64,000 nucleotides of DNA from Ruminococcus sp. (GCF_024691275.1 NZ_JAILNU010000100.1:1-64000), one strand, 5' to 3'; numbered from the stretch's first letter, positions 1 to 8,405 are shown. The notes: generated by a model not told the origin, from the letters alone. A program made the numbers and translations.

Positions 1-84
1 TGGGATATCCTGCAAAAGAAGGTCAAACCCGAGATCATTGAAGCTTCTGACAGTGTGTTCGGAAAGTTTACCATAAAAAAATGA
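1..84 (+). CDS. 3' end of an unidentified gene (partial)
   Basis: The window opens inside a reading frame that runs without a stop to TGA at 82-84. It gives a 27-residue C-terminal tail that ends GKFTIKK. A hairpin terminator follows 14 bases later, which supports this being a real gene end. The tail is too short to assign to a family. Confidence 0.6.
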   Translation, partial: WDILQKKVKPEIIEASDSVFGKFTIKK

Positions 85-98
85 TAAGAAATCAATAA

Positions 99-136
99 GG
101 CTCCTTTCGGAATGTACCGTCAGGAGCTGTTTTTTT
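99..136 (+). terminator. Rho-independent terminator of the first gene
   Basis: A 7-bp stem (GGCTCCT 99-105 with AGGAGCT 122-128, one G-T pair) is followed by a T-run at 130-136. Confidence 0.8.
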
Positions 137-255
137 ATGCCTGACGGAAGAATTTCAAGGGACTGAATATCGCTATTTTACTATGAAAAGCAGAGCAGAC
201 TATGTACCTTATGTGAAAAATATGAGTATTATATGAACATTTCGCAATTATTGGG

Positions 256-284
256 TTGACATTTTATGAAATTTATGTTAAAAA
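256..284 (+). promoter_or_regulatory. Promoter of the esterase gene
   Basis: TTGACA at 256-261 is separated by 17 bp from TAAAAA at 279-284. The predicted transcript start lies near 291, so a coding start at 285 is unlikely and the ATG at 318 is favoured. Confidence 0.55.
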
Positions 285-317
285 TTGAGCATAATATTGT
301 TTGAAGGAGGATTGGAA

Positions 318-1934
318 ATGAAAAAAACAATTTCTACAATCTCAGCTGCGGTCTTATCCCTCTCAGCAGCCGCAGCAATGCCGACCTGTGCTGCTGAATC
401 AGACTATCTTCTCCACAGCACATTTGAGGACGGAAAAGACCAGTGGAACGGACGAGGCTCTGCTTCCGTAAAGGTCGTTACAGGTACGTCCCGTTCGGGA
501 GAATCATCACTCTATACCAGCGGCAGAGAAGCAGCATGGAACGGTGCAACTGTTGGTCTCGGTTCGAGCTTTAAGGCAGGGCAGGACTACGCTTTCAGTG
601 CATACGTTATGACAGATGATACTTCATCACCTGTAACATTCTACCTCACTCTCCAGTATAGTGACGGCGGAACTGCAAAATATCCAAAGATAGCAGAGGT
701 GACTGCTGAAAAAGGCAAGTGGGCACACCTTGAGAATGCAAGCTTTACTATCCCTGAAGGGGCAGAGGATATACAGCTTTATGTAGAGACCGACGAAACT
801 ACGTGCAACTTCTATGTCGACGAGGTTGTTGGCGCAAAGAGCGGCACTGCTATCGACGAGCCGTCTGCTCCCGTGCAGATGCACAAGGGCGATATAAATT
901 ACGACGGCGTTATTAATTCGCTGGATATCGTTCTCGCAAGAAAGGGTCTCATAACCGAGATCACCGACAAGAAGATGCTGAAGGCTGCCGACGCTGACAG
1001 CAACGGTGTGTATGAGCTCAATGATGCTCTCCTTATCATGCAGTTCGTTGCAGGAAAGATACAGGAATTCCCAGTGGTTGAGCCTGTTATTGTTCCGGGA
1101 CAGCTGAAATACACTATGGAGGAACTCACCAAGATAGTTCAGGATTCTCTTGTCAATAACGAGCCTTCAAGCTCGCATCAGGAGAAGGCAGGAGTCAAGT
1201 ACGGAACTATCAAGAAGGAGAATTATTACTCAAAGAAGGCTAATAAGAACAAGCCTTATAATATACTTCTTCCTGCTGATTATGATCCGAGCAAGAAGTA
1301 TCCTGTACTCTATGTTCTCCACGGCTTCTTCGAGAACGAGGATCGTATGATAACAAAGGGCAACGGTGTAATGTATACTCGACAGATCGTCGGAAACGCT
1401 ATTGCCGAAGGCGCAGCTAAGGATATGATAGTTGTTTGTCCGCTGATATTCACAAGTGCAACGATGAACAGTGCTACAGGCTTCGGCGATGCGGGTTCTG
1501 TACAGGGCTATAACAACTTCGTTGATGATATCGTAGACAGCCTTATGCCGCATATCGAGGAGAAGTACAGCGTTGCTACAGGCAGAGACAATACCGCTGT
1601 AACAGGTTTCTCTATGGGCGGTATGGAATCGCTCCAGATCGGTATGAAGTACGGCGATAAGTTCGGCTACGTAGGCGCTATCTGTCCTGCCCCAGGTGCT
1701 TCGGGCGCATGGAAGTGGAACAGCGAGGAGGAGACACCTCACCTCGTAATGATAACAGGCGGTACTCAGGACGATGTTGTCGGACTGAATACTCCTGAGG
1801 GCTATCACAACAACTTCAACAAGAACGGCGTACCTCATGTATGGCACGTAGTTCAGGGCGGTCACCACGGTGACGATTCTATCCATTCGGCTCTCTATTC
1901 ATTTGTAAGAGCCGTATTCCAGGCTACCGAATAA
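318..1934 (+). CDS. Secreted CBM22-like / dockerin / CE1-type esterase (cellulosomal)
   Basis: This is a predicted extracellular esterase that would remove feruloyl or acetyl groups from xylan while attached to a cellulosome. The 538-residue protein starts with a signal peptide (KKTISTIS...ATCAA type, cut near residue 25). A jelly-roll CBM4/9/22-like module follows at about 27-175. A type I dockerin at about 190-252 has two calcium-loop repeats (GDINYDGVIN and ADADSNGVYE). The C-terminus is an esterase D/CE1 alpha/beta-hydrolase with nucleophile GFSMGG (Ser about 432) and a catalytic His in GGHHGD (about 514). The ATG at 318 follows AAGGAGG at 304-310. The dockerin between binding module and catalytic domain recalls R. 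flavefaciens enzymes. It is monocistronic, with its own promoter and terminator. Feruloyl versus acetyl specificity cannot be told. Confidence 0.9.
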   Translation: MKKTISTISAAVLSLSAAAAMPTCAAESDYLLHSTFEDGKDQWNGRGSASVKVVTGTSRSGESSLYTSGREAAWNGATVGLGSSFKAGQDYAFSAYVMTDDTSSPVTFYLTLQYSDGGTAKYPKIAEVTAEKGKWAHLENASFTIPEGAEDIQLYVETDETTCNFYVDEVVGAKSGTAIDEPSAPVQMHKGDINYDGVINSLDIVLARKGLITEITDKKMLKAADADSNGVYELNDALLIMQFVAGKIQEFPVVEPVIVPGQLKYTMEELTKIVQDSLVNNEPSSSHQEKAGVKYGTIKKENYYSKKANKNKPYNILLPADYDPSKKYPVLYVLHGFFENEDRMITKGNGVMYTRQIVGNAIAEGAAKDMIVVCPLIFTSATMNSATGFGDAGSVQGYNNFVDDIVDSLMPHIEEKYSVATGRDNTAVTGFSMGGMESLQIGMKYGDKFGYVGAICPAPGASGAWKWNSEEETPHLVMITGGTQDDVVGLNTPEGYHNNFNKNGVPHVWHVVQGGHHGDDSIHSALYSFVRAVFQATE

Positions 1935-1948
1935 TATAATATAATATC

Positions 1949-1993
1949 AACAGCCGACAAACCATGGGGAAAGGGTGAGTCGGCTGTTTTTTT
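1949..1993 (+). terminator. Rho-independent terminator of the esterase gene
   Basis: A perfect 10-bp stem (AACAGCCGAC 1949-1958 with GTCGGCTGTT 1979-1988) runs into a T-run ending at 1993. Confidence 0.9.
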
Positions 1994-2024
1994 ATAAAAG
2001 CGAACGTCCATGACGGTAAGGTGA

Positions 2025-2066
2025 GCGAGTTAACGAGCGACAGCGTGGCAAGGGTGCAGCGCCACG
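2025..2066. repeat. Dispersed repeat A, copy 1
   Basis: This 42-bp segment matches 34564-34605 at 38 of 42 positions by direct comparison. It carries an internal hairpin (CGTGGC 2044-2049 with GCCACG 2061-2066). It sits between the esterase terminator and the promoter of the next gene. Confidence 0.7.
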
Positions 2067-2078
2067 ATGCCTGCTGAT

Positions 2079-2107
2079 TTGACATTTTCGGGCTGGTATA
2101 TTATAAT
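2079..2107 (+). promoter_or_regulatory. Consensus promoter of the exonuclease gene
   Basis: A perfect TTGACA at 2079-2084 is 17 bp from a perfect TATAAT at 2102-2107. Transcription should start near 2114, which rules out any coding start upstream of it. Confidence 0.85.
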
Positions 2108-2138
2108 GTATTCGGAAATAACTGAAAGGAGCTTTTGC

Positions 2139-2705
2139 GTGGAACGCATAAAGAGAAAAAAGGGAAAGAGCAGGATCGCTTTTCCCGAGGATTACTGCGT
2201 TGTGGATATAGAGACTACGGGACTTTCGCCAGAGGAGTGCGAGATAATCGAAATAGCTGCGGTGCGCTACAGGAACGGCGAGAAAACTGCCTTCTTCAAT
2301 ACCCTTATAAGACCCCACAGCGCCATAGCGCCTTTTATTACCGAGCTTACAGGCATCACCAACGATATGGTGAAAGATGCTCCCGAAATAGATACTGCTA
2401 TTAAGGATTTTTACGATTTTGCAGGGAATGATATGCTCATGGGGTACAATGTCAACTTTGACATCAATTTCCTGTATGACAACCTTCTGCGCTGTCACGG
2501 GATCTGCCTGAGCAATGATTTCGTGGACGTTCTGCGCTTTGCACGGAAAGTTCTGACCATGCTGCCCGACCGCCGACAAACTACTGTAGCGGCTTACTAC
2601 GGCATAGAGATCACAGGAGCTCATCGTGCTGCAAAGGACTGCGAGATATGCAACGCCTGTTATTTGCGTCTGCGCGACGAGATGCGCAGGCAGTCGGAGA
2701 ACTGA
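2139..2705 (+). CDS. DEDDh 3'-5' exonuclease (DnaQ / Pol III epsilon-like)
   Basis: The protein is a stand-alone proofreading-type exonuclease that hydrolyses DNA (or RNA) from the 3' end with two metal ions. All three Exo motifs are visible: DIETTG near residue 23, NVNFDINFL in the middle, and HRAAKDCE near the end, so it is the DEDDh class. Its 188 residues make one exonuclease domain with no extra polymerase-binding or helicase part. The GTG at 2139 is chosen because AAAGGAG lies just upstream and the promoter at 2079-2107 lies downstream of the farther ATG at 2067. The next gene starts 3 bases after the stop, so the two are probably co-transcribed. The in vivo substrate is not evident. 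Confidence 0.88.
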   Translation: MERIKRKKGKSRIAFPEDYCVVDIETTGLSPEECEIIEIAAVRYRNGEKTAFFNTLIRPHSAIAPFITELTGITNDMVKDAPEIDTAIKDFYDFAGNDMLMGYNVNFDINFLYDNLLRCHGICLSNDFVDVLRFARKVLTMLPDRRQTTVAAYYGIEITGAHRAAKDCEICNACYLRLRDEMRRQSEN

Positions 2706-2708
2706 GCT

Positions 2709-3107
2709 ATGGCTGAAAAGAAAATGAGAGAAGCTGTTTTGGAGTTCGCTGAGGAACGCTTCGGCACAAAGCCCGAATATCTCTGGAGCAGGACACCTGA
2801 CTGCGGAGTCCTGCGCTGCGGAAACAATAAGTGGTATGCCATAATCATGAACGTTGACGGCAGAAAGATCGGACTTCCCGATACGGGAAAGTTGGATATC
2901 ATCAATGTGAAATGCAGCCACCTGATGACAGGTTCGCTGCTTGCCATGAAGGGGATAGTGCCTGCTTATCACATGAACAAGAACAATTGGGTGTCGGTGC
3001 TTCTGGACGGCAGTGTTGATATCGGACAGGTAACAGCTCTCCTTGAAATGAGCCATGAGCTTGTTGACAGGACGAAAAAGAAAGCGAAAAATGCCGCCTC
3101 TGAATGA
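2709..3107 (+). CDS. MmcQ/YjbR-family protein
   Basis: This 132-residue protein fits the MmcQ/YjbR (CyaY-like fold) family. It has the CGNNKWYAIIM core, a G-x-P-DTGKLDIINVK segment, the conserved LLAMKGIVPAYHMNKNNWVSVLLDG block and a C-terminal helix ending in MSHELVDRTKKK. Members are single-domain proteins of about 115-130 residues that may bind DNA; no reaction is established. It is translationally linked to the exonuclease (3-base gap), which hints at a nucleic-acid role, but that is inference. A perfect hairpin overlaps its stop codon. Confidence 0.8.
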   Translation: MAEKKMREAVLEFAEERFGTKPEYLWSRTPDCGVLRCGNNKWYAIIMNVDGRKIGLPDTGKLDIINVKCSHLMTGSLLAMKGIVPAYHMNKNNWVSVLLDGSVDIGQVTALLEMSHELVDRTKKKAKNAASE

Positions 3108-3113
3108 GGCGGC
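3093..3113 (+). terminator. Stem-loop over the yjbR-like stop codon
   Basis: A perfect 8-bp stem (GCCGCCTC 3093-3100 with GAGGCGGC 3106-3113) has a 5-base loop containing the stop region. There is no T-run, so it may stabilise the 3' end rather than terminate. Confidence 0.45.
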
Positions 3114-3157
3114 AGTGCTGCCGAAAAGATATTCGGCTCTCAGATGAAAAGGAACAG

Positions 3158-3186
3158 TTGCATTTTCGGACATTCTGTGTTATAAT
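3158..3186 (+). promoter_or_regulatory. Promoter of the alpha/beta hydrolase gene
   Basis: TTGCAT at 3158-3163 lies 17 bp from a perfect TATAAT at 3181-3186. Confidence 0.75.
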
Positions 3187-3237
3187 ATTATTCGTACATT
3201 AATTTTATTTTTTCCGCTTTTCGACAGGAGGAACTTT

Positions 3238-4245
3238 ATGCTTAATGCTGATCTGAAGGAATTTGAATTTACTTCTGATTTTGATGGACTTGTGATCTCA
3301 GCTGTTCTCGCAGTGCCTTCGGGTGATATAAATGGCATCGTGCAGATAGTTCACGGCATGAATGAGCACAAGGAACGCTATTATCCGTTTATGGATTACC
3401 TTGCCGAGCAGGGCTTCATTACAGTTATACACGATAACCGCGGTCACGGAAAAAGTATCGTTGAGCCTGATGATCTGGGATTTATGTTCAGAAAGGGCGG
3501 CGAGGGCTTTATAAGTGACATAGCACAGCTCAACCAAAGAATCAGGGCAGCATATCCTGAAGTGCCTGTATTTATGCTGGCAAGCGGCTTGGGTGCGGCA
3601 GGGGCGAAGTGCTTCCTGAAGGAGAACGATGACAAGCTCAACGGGCTCGTTCTTCTGGGAACGATATGCTACAGTTCGTTTTCGCCTGTGACAAGAGCCA
3701 TAAACTCTGTTGCGTCCAAGCGCCCGGGAAGCCGTTTCAGGAGCGAGAAGATTTTCAATACCATTGATGATACCTTCGGCAAATTCTTTGAAGATCCCAT
3801 TAATTCATGGAGATGCAGCGATGCAGACGTTGTCCTTGCGTACAACGAGGACGCTCTCTGTAATTTCAGACCTACCCTTAACGGCTATCAGGAGTTCCTG
3901 TGGCTTGTAAAGAGCTCTCAGTCTTCAGGGGGCTGGCAGGTGAAGAATCCTTCACTGCCCATACGCTTTATATCGGGTAAGGACGACCCTGCAATGATCT
4001 CGGAGAAGAAGTTCATGAGTATGATGGGCAAGCTCGAAAAGAGCGGCTATGAGAGCATTTCTCACCGACTTTTTGAAGGTATGCGTCATGATGTTCTTGT
4101 GGAAAAGAACAGCGTTAATGTATACAAGGATATTGCGAAGACCTTATTTTCGTGGCTTGACCGCTGGAATGAGGAACGCGCCGAGTCAATGACTGTTACG
4201 CCAACTGTTGCTGCGGCAGCGGCAGGCGCTCAGCAGGAACAATAA
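3238..4245 (+). CDS. Alpha/beta hydrolase (lysophospholipase / monoacylglycerol lipase-like, Hydrolase_4)
   Basis: The 335-residue cytoplasmic protein has the layout of the serine aminopeptidase S33 / monoacylglycerol lipase family. It has an oxyanion-hole loop VHGMNEHKERY near residue 40, HDNRGHGKS near 75, a nucleophile-elbow region around 120, an acid in GKDDPA near 245 and a catalytic-type His in GMRHDV near 280. The elbow reads ASGLGA rather than GHSMGG, so the nucleophile is one residue off the usual spacing and activity should not be assumed. There is an Ala-rich C-terminal tail. The start follows AGGAGG with good spacing. The gene has its own promoter; the substrate is unknown. Confidence 0.8.
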   Translation: MLNADLKEFEFTSDFDGLVISAVLAVPSGDINGIVQIVHGMNEHKERYYPFMDYLAEQGFITVIHDNRGHGKSIVEPDDLGFMFRKGGEGFISDIAQLNQRIRAAYPEVPVFMLASGLGAAGAKCFLKENDDKLNGLVLLGTICYSSFSPVTRAINSVASKRPGSRFRSEKIFNTIDDTFGKFFEDPINSWRCSDADVVLAYNEDALCNFRPTLNGYQEFLWLVKSSQSSGGWQVKNPSLPIRFISGKDDPAMISEKKFMSMMGKLEKSGYESISHRLFEGMRHDVLVEKNSVNVYKDIAKTLFSWLDRWNEERAESMTVTPTVAAAAAGAQQEQ

Positions 4246-4308
4246 TATGACTTACAGGACCGCCGCAGCGACGACGGTCCTTATATCGTAAACATGAAAG
4301 GATAAATT

Positions 4309-6585
4309 ATGGATATCAACAAGACACTGGCAAAGGAATTCGGACTTAAACAGGAGCAGGTGGACAATACTGTCGCACTTATTGACGACGATAAGACTAT
4401 ACCTTTTATCGCTCGTTACCGTAAGGAGCTGACAGGTTCTCTCGATGACCAGATACTCCGTGAGCTCTATGACAGGCTCATGTACCTCCGTAACCTGGAA
4501 AAGCGCAAGGAGGAGGTAACGAACGCTATCACAGAGCAGGAGAAGATGACTCCCGAGATCGAAGCTGCTATCAGCGCAGCTGTAACTCTCGTGGAGGTCG
4601 AGGATATATACCGTCCGTTCAAGCCAAAGCGCCGTACCCGCGCAAGCATTGCCCGTGAGAACGGCCTTGAACCTCTTGCAGTGATGCTCATGGCTCAGGA
4701 GAATTCTACAGAGCCTGAGAAGGAAGCAGAAGCCTTCATCGACGAGGAGAAGAAGATCAATAACGCTCAGACAGCTCTTCAGGGAGCTATGGACATAATT
4801 GCTGAGGATATCTCCGACGATGCCGATATCAGAAAGAAGCTCCGTGCTCTTGCAGGCGATAAGGGCGAGCTGGTATCCAAGGCAGCAGACCCCGAGGCTG
4901 AGAGCGTATATATGAACTACTATGAGTACGCAGAGGCTATCCCGAAGGTGGCAAATCACCGTGTGCTCGCCCTTGACAGAGGTGAGAAGGAGGGCTTCCT
5001 CAAGGTGTCCGTTACCCTTGACGAGACTATGGCGACCGATGTCATCTTCGGCAAATATATCAAGGCTAACAATGCCTGCGGTGAGCTCGTAAGAGCAGCT
5101 GCCGCAGACAGCTATAAGAGACTTATATTCCCGTCTATCGAGCGCGAGATACGTTCGGAGATGAGCGCAAAGGCTGCTGAGGAGTCAATAAAGGTATTCG
5201 CAGCAAATCTCCGTCAGATGCTTCTCCAGCCTCCGCTTAAAAGCAGCGTTATCCTCGGCCTTGACCCTGGTTACGCACACGGCTGTAAGACAGCTGTTAT
5301 CGACGGCACAGGCAAGGTGCTGGATACAGCTATAATCTATCCTGTAGGCTCTGCGGGAGCAGTTGAGGCTGCAAAGAAGAAGGTCAAGGAGTTTATACAG
5401 AAATACAACGTAAACGTTATCTCTATCGGAAACGGTACGGCTTCCCGCGAAACAGAGAGCTTTGCCGCAGAGATAGTCAAGGAAGTGCCGCAGGACGTAA
5501 GCTACATGGTAGTAAGCGAGGCAGGAGCTTCCGTATACTCTGCATCTAAGGTGGCTGCTGAGGAATTCCCCGAGTATGACGTTTCCATAAGAGGAGCTAT
5601 CTCCATTGCCCGCCGTTTGCAGGATCCTCTTGCTGAGCTTGTAAAGATAGATCCGAAGGCTATCGGTGTAGGACAGTATCAGCACGATATGCCGCAGGCA
5701 CGTATGAGCGAAGCCCTCGGCGGCGTTGTTGAGGACTGCGTTAACTCCGTCGGAGTTGACCTGAATACTGCTTCACATTCGCTCCTTTCGTATATCGCAG
5801 GCATCAACGCAACAGTTGCAAAGAATATCGTTACCTACCGTGAGGAAAACGGCAGATTCACAGACCGCAAGGAGCTCCTTAAAGTTCCGAAGCTGGGCAA
5901 GAAGGCTTTCGAGCAGTGTGCAGGCTTCCTGAGAGTCCGCGACGGCAAGAACCCTCTCGACAATACCGCTGTTCACCCAGAGAGCTATGAAGCAGCAGCA
6001 TCACTGCTCAGTGAGTGCGGATTTACTCTTGCGGATATCGCAGGCAGCGGAGCTGATGGCATCACAGAGAAGGCAGGAAGCATCGGTCTGGATAATATAA
6101 GCAAGAATCTCGGCATTGGTGTCCCAACACTTACCGACATCATCGGCGAACTCAAAAAGCCTGGACGTGACCTTCGTGACGAGCTCCCCGCACCACTCCT
6201 CAGAAGCGGCGACGTTATGGAGATAAAAGACCTGAAGCCCGGTATGGAGCTTGTGGGAACAGTCCGCAATATCATTGATTTCGGATGCTTTGTTGATATC
6301 GGTGTCCATGAGGACGGTCTTGTTCATATCTCTCAGATATGCAGCCGCTACATCAAGCACCCTCTTGAAGCAGTAAAGGTGGGCGAGGTAGTAAAGGTAA
6401 GAGTTCTTGACGTTGACCTCAAGAGAAACCGTATATCGCTCACAATGCGCCTTAACGATGAAGAAGAGAAGAAGCAGCAGAAGTCCGAGCGCAGACCTAA
6501 CAACAGAAAGCGTGAGGACCGCAAGCCAAAGGGCTTTGATGCTTCACAGATACGCAACAGCAGTTTCCGTATCAAGCAGAAGTAA
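4309..6585 (+). CDS. tex: Tex-family RNA-binding transcription accessory protein
   Basis: This is Tex (YhgF family), a 758-residue cytoplasmic nucleic-acid-binding protein tied to transcription and RNA handling. Its order is typical: a helical N-terminus with the KFIARYRKE-type signature (TIPFIARYRKELTG near residue 30), a YqgF/RuvC-like domain beginning LGLDPGYAHGCKTAV near 318, helix-hairpin-helix segments (GINATVAKNIV, LLKVPKLGKKAFEQCAGFLR), and a C-terminal S1 domain (GMELVGTVRNIIDFGCFVDIGVHEDGLVHIS near 645). A basic Lys/Arg-rich tail follows. The length is normal for the family. AAAGGA precedes the ATG. The gene below starts 12 bases after the stop, suggesting co-transcription. Confidence 0.96.
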   Translation: MDINKTLAKEFGLKQEQVDNTVALIDDDKTIPFIARYRKELTGSLDDQILRELYDRLMYLRNLEKRKEEVTNAITEQEKMTPEIEAAISAAVTLVEVEDIYRPFKPKRRTRASIARENGLEPLAVMLMAQENSTEPEKEAEAFIDEEKKINNAQTALQGAMDIIAEDISDDADIRKKLRALAGDKGELVSKAADPEAESVYMNYYEYAEAIPKVANHRVLALDRGEKEGFLKVSVTLDETMATDVIFGKYIKANNACGELVRAAAADSYKRLIFPSIEREIRSEMSAKAAEESIKVFAANLRQMLLQPPLKSSVILGLDPGYAHGCKTAVIDGTGKVLDTAIIYPVGSAGAVEAAKKKVKEFIQKYNVNVISIGNGTASRETESFAAEIVKEVPQDVSYMVVSEAGASVYSASKVAAEEFPEYDVSIRGAISIARRLQDPLAELVKIDPKAIGVGQYQHDMPQARMSEALGGVVEDCVNSVGVDLNTASHSLLSYIAGINATVAKNIVTYREENGRFTDRKELLKVPKLGKKAFEQCAGFLRVRDGKNPLDNTAVHPESYEAAASLLSECGFTLADIAGSGADGITEKAGSIGLDNISKNLGIGVPTLTDIIGELKKPGRDLRDELPAPLLRSGDVMEIKDLKPGMELVGTVRNIIDFGCFVDIGVHEDGLVHISQICSRYIKHPLEAVKVGEVVKVRVLDVDLKRNRISLTMRLNDEEEKKQQKSERRPNNRKREDRKPKGFDASQIRNSSFRIKQK

Positions 6586-6597
6586 GGAGATGGTGGT

Positions 6598-7242
6598 ATG
6601 CCATTAAGAACAGAGGAAAGAGAAATAGTGTGCGCAGTCTGCGGAAAAAGCTCCGTGCAGACTGTTATTGCAGAGTTTGATCCGGATACGAGTACTCCCG
6701 ATCTTGACATGAGACCGAATGGTGAGCACCGTTCATATCTGAAATACTGGGTCAGCGAGTGTCCGCACTGCGGATACTGCAATGCATCTATAGATATACC
6801 TGTCCGCTTCACAAGGGGATACCTTGAAAGCGAGAGATATAATACAGCAGGCGGAAGCGGACTTGCTGAAAAGTTCATGAAAATGTCGCTGGTATGCGAG
6901 AAGAACAAGGTCTACGAAGAGGCTGTGAAAGCCTGTTTGTACGCCGCGTGGTACTATGACGACGAGAATGACAAGAAAAAGGCAGCTGAGTGCCGCAGAG
7001 CTGCTCTCAGGATATATGATCTTCACAGGGCAGAGTTCGCAGCCAATCCCGATATGATACTTCTTGCGGCTGAACTTATGCGAAGAAGCGGCGATTTCGA
7101 GCGCGTGATCCGTGAATACAAGGGAAGGCTCCTTCCTTCCATGCTGCTCATCGCACTTGAAAACTTCGAGGTGGCACTTGCCGAAAAGAAGGACAGCGCC
7201 TGCCATAGAGCAGATGAAGCACCGAGAGTTGCGAAAAAATAA
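6598..7242 (+). CDS. DUF2225-like zinc-binding protein
   Basis: The 214-residue protein has two CxxC pairs in its first 65 residues (CAVCGKSS near 12 and CPHCGYC near 55), a likely zinc ribbon. A helical repeat region follows (AVKACLYAAWYYDDENDKKKAAECRRAALRIY and later) that resembles TPR-like helices. This matches the DUF2225 pattern seen in Clostridia. No function is established. It has an AAGGAGATGG ribosome site and lies just after tex, and the next gene follows after 32 bases. Confidence 0.72.
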   Translation: MPLRTEEREIVCAVCGKSSVQTVIAEFDPDTSTPDLDMRPNGEHRSYLKYWVSECPHCGYCNASIDIPVRFTRGYLESERYNTAGGSGLAEKFMKMSLVCEKNKVYEEAVKACLYAAWYYDDENDKKKAAECRRAALRIYDLHRAEFAANPDMILLAAELMRRSGDFERVIREYKGRLLPSMLLIALENFEVALAEKKDSACHRADEAPRVAKK

Positions 7243-7274
7243 ATACATCTAAAACATATACTTCGGAGGAAAAA

Positions 7275-7820
7275 ATGATGAAGAGAATAGCAGCTTTTAT
7301 AGTTGCAGCAGCGGCAGCAGGCTGTGTTTTTACAGGCTGTCAGCCAAAAAAGAAGGAGATCAAGAGCGAAAAGATCACTCAGCAGGAAAGCGCTTCATAC
7401 GAGGACGCTCTGAAGGAATGCTTCAAGGCTATGCAGTATGAAGGCGGCGGAGAGATATTTTATTCATATATGTATCCGAATGAGACCATTGAGGCTATGA
7501 AGAAAAACGGCGAGTATGACAAGCTTGTAAAGAGCTTCAACGAATCTCAGAGCGATGTGCTGAAGTCACGAGATGTAAAATATGAGTTCAGCGGAATAAA
7601 AACATCAAAGGAACTCAGCGAAAAGCAGGTCGCCGGGGTAAAGAAATATTTAGTGGAGCTAAGTGAACCGTACCTTTCAACACTGACAGAGGACAGACTC
7701 GATGTCAAGGAAGGCTATGAGACCACATATGAGTATCTCAAGGATAATAAGACTACTGCCATTGAAACAGTCATAGTCTTTAAGCTGAACGATGAGGGCT
7801 GGAAAGTCATTACACAGTGA
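7275..7820 (+). CDS. Lipoprotein with a domain shared with the protein at 9048-9914
   Basis: An N-terminal signal with lipobox VFTGC (Cys about 17) predicts a membrane-anchored lipoprotein on the outer face. The 181-residue protein is mostly one charged alpha/beta domain. By eye it lines up with the C-terminal domain of the zinc-ribbon protein 1.2 kb downstream: both have YSYxYPxxxIxxxKKxxxxDxxVxxFN near the start and KGYExxxxxxxDxxx...ExxxVxKxxxxGWKxI at the end. GGAGG at 7265-7269 serves ATG 7275 or the adjacent ATG 7278. It is followed after 12 bases by the fur-family gene, so they probably form one operon. Function unknown. Confidence 0.75.
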   Translation: MMKRIAAFIVAAAAAGCVFTGCQPKKKEIKSEKITQQESASYEDALKECFKAMQYEGGGEIFYSYMYPNETIEAMKKNGEYDKLVKSFNESQSDVLKSRDVKYEFSGIKTSKELSEKQVAGVKKYLVELSEPYLSTLTEDRLDVKEGYETTYEYLKDNKTTAIETVIVFKLNDEGWKVITQ

Positions 7821-7832
7821 CGGAGGTAAGAT

Positions 7833-8249
7833 ATGAAAAGAGAGTCCGGCTATAATACCAAGCAGAAGGAGAACCTTCTGGAATATCTTATAAAGAATAA
7901 AGAGAAGCATACCAATGTTCAGGAGATAAGTGCGTATTTATCTGCTGAGGGAACTCCTGTGGGAGTTGCAACTATCTACAGACAGCTGGACAAACTTGTG
8001 GATCAGGGGATTGTCCGCAAGTATTCTTTCGATGGCAAGACCTGTGCCTGCTATCAGTATATCGAGGATAATGAGCAGTGCCGCAGCCATTTCCATCTCA
8101 AATGTCTTAGCTGCGGCAAACTGATACATCTTGACTGTGAACATCTTGCAGACCTTACCCGTCATATCGAGGGCGAGCACGGCTTCAAGATAGACTTCTC
8201 GCAGACAGTCTTCTACGGAGTTTGTTCAGACTGTTCCGCTGAAGACTGA
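7833..8249 (+). CDS. Fur-family metal-dependent repressor
   Basis: The 138-residue protein has a winged helix (NVQEISAYLSAEGTPVGVATIYRQLDKLVDQGIVRK) and a C-terminal metal/dimer domain with HFHLKCLSCG near residue 90 and a final CSDC. The two CxxC pairs form the structural zinc site of Fur/PerR/Zur proteins. Which metal or signal it senses cannot be decided; the HxHxxCxxC pattern fits several subfamilies. It has a GGAGG ribosome site and is probably co-transcribed with the lipoprotein upstream. A 14-bp stem hairpin at 8322-8358 lies downstream. Confidence 0.9.
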   Translation: MKRESGYNTKQKENLLEYLIKNKEKHTNVQEISAYLSAEGTPVGVATIYRQLDKLVDQGIVRKYSFDGKTCACYQYIEDNEQCRSHFHLKCLSCGKLIHLDCEHLADLTRHIEGEHGFKIDFSQTVFYGVCSDCSAED

Positions 8250-8329
8250 GGAGTTTGTGATGTGCTGCCGCTGTTGGCAGAACCTCTCGGAATGTAAATT
8301 TTAACGTCAGTTTCTGGTTTATCGGGCAT
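8213..8329 (-). CDS. Possible small protein (38 aa), antisense to the fur 3' end
   Basis: On the minus strand an ATG at 8327-8329 is preceded by GGAGG (8337-8341) with a 7-base gap. It opens a 38-codon frame, MPDKPETDVKIYIPRG..., rich in Ser, Gln, Thr and Pro. Its last 37 bases overlap the end of the fur-family gene. The ribosome site lies in the loop, and the ATG in the stem, of the hairpin at 8322-8358. No family is recognised. It may be an artefact of the palindrome. Confidence 0.3.
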   Translation of the reverse strand: MPDKPETDVKIYIPRGSANSGSTSQTPQSSAEQSEQTP

Positions 8330-8358
8330 AATACCACCTCCGCAGGTATTATGCCCGA
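8322..8358. terminator. 14-bp stem hairpin downstream of fur
   Basis: A perfect inverted repeat (stem 8322-8335 with 8345-8358, 9-base loop) is followed on the plus strand by a weak T-rich stretch. It probably ends the fur transcript. On the minus strand it would bury the start codon of the small ORF. Confidence 0.6.
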
Positions 8359-8405
8359 AATTTTGATTTTGATTCATGATGCTGCAGAATGAAAGGTGAG
8401 GGAAG

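Noticed and set aside
1230-1886. Long minus-strand open frame inside the esterase gene
   Set aside because: It is fully covered by the well-supported esterase frame, has Cys/Arg/Tyr-rich shadow composition and no ribosome site.
1992-3173. Minus-strand open frame of 393 codons over the exonuclease and YjbR-like genes
   Set aside because: Both plus-strand genes have clear family motifs, promoter and ribosome sites; the minus frame has none.
4252-4959. Minus-strand open frame over the start of tex
   Set aside because: Mirror of a strongly conserved gene; no motif and no ribosome site.
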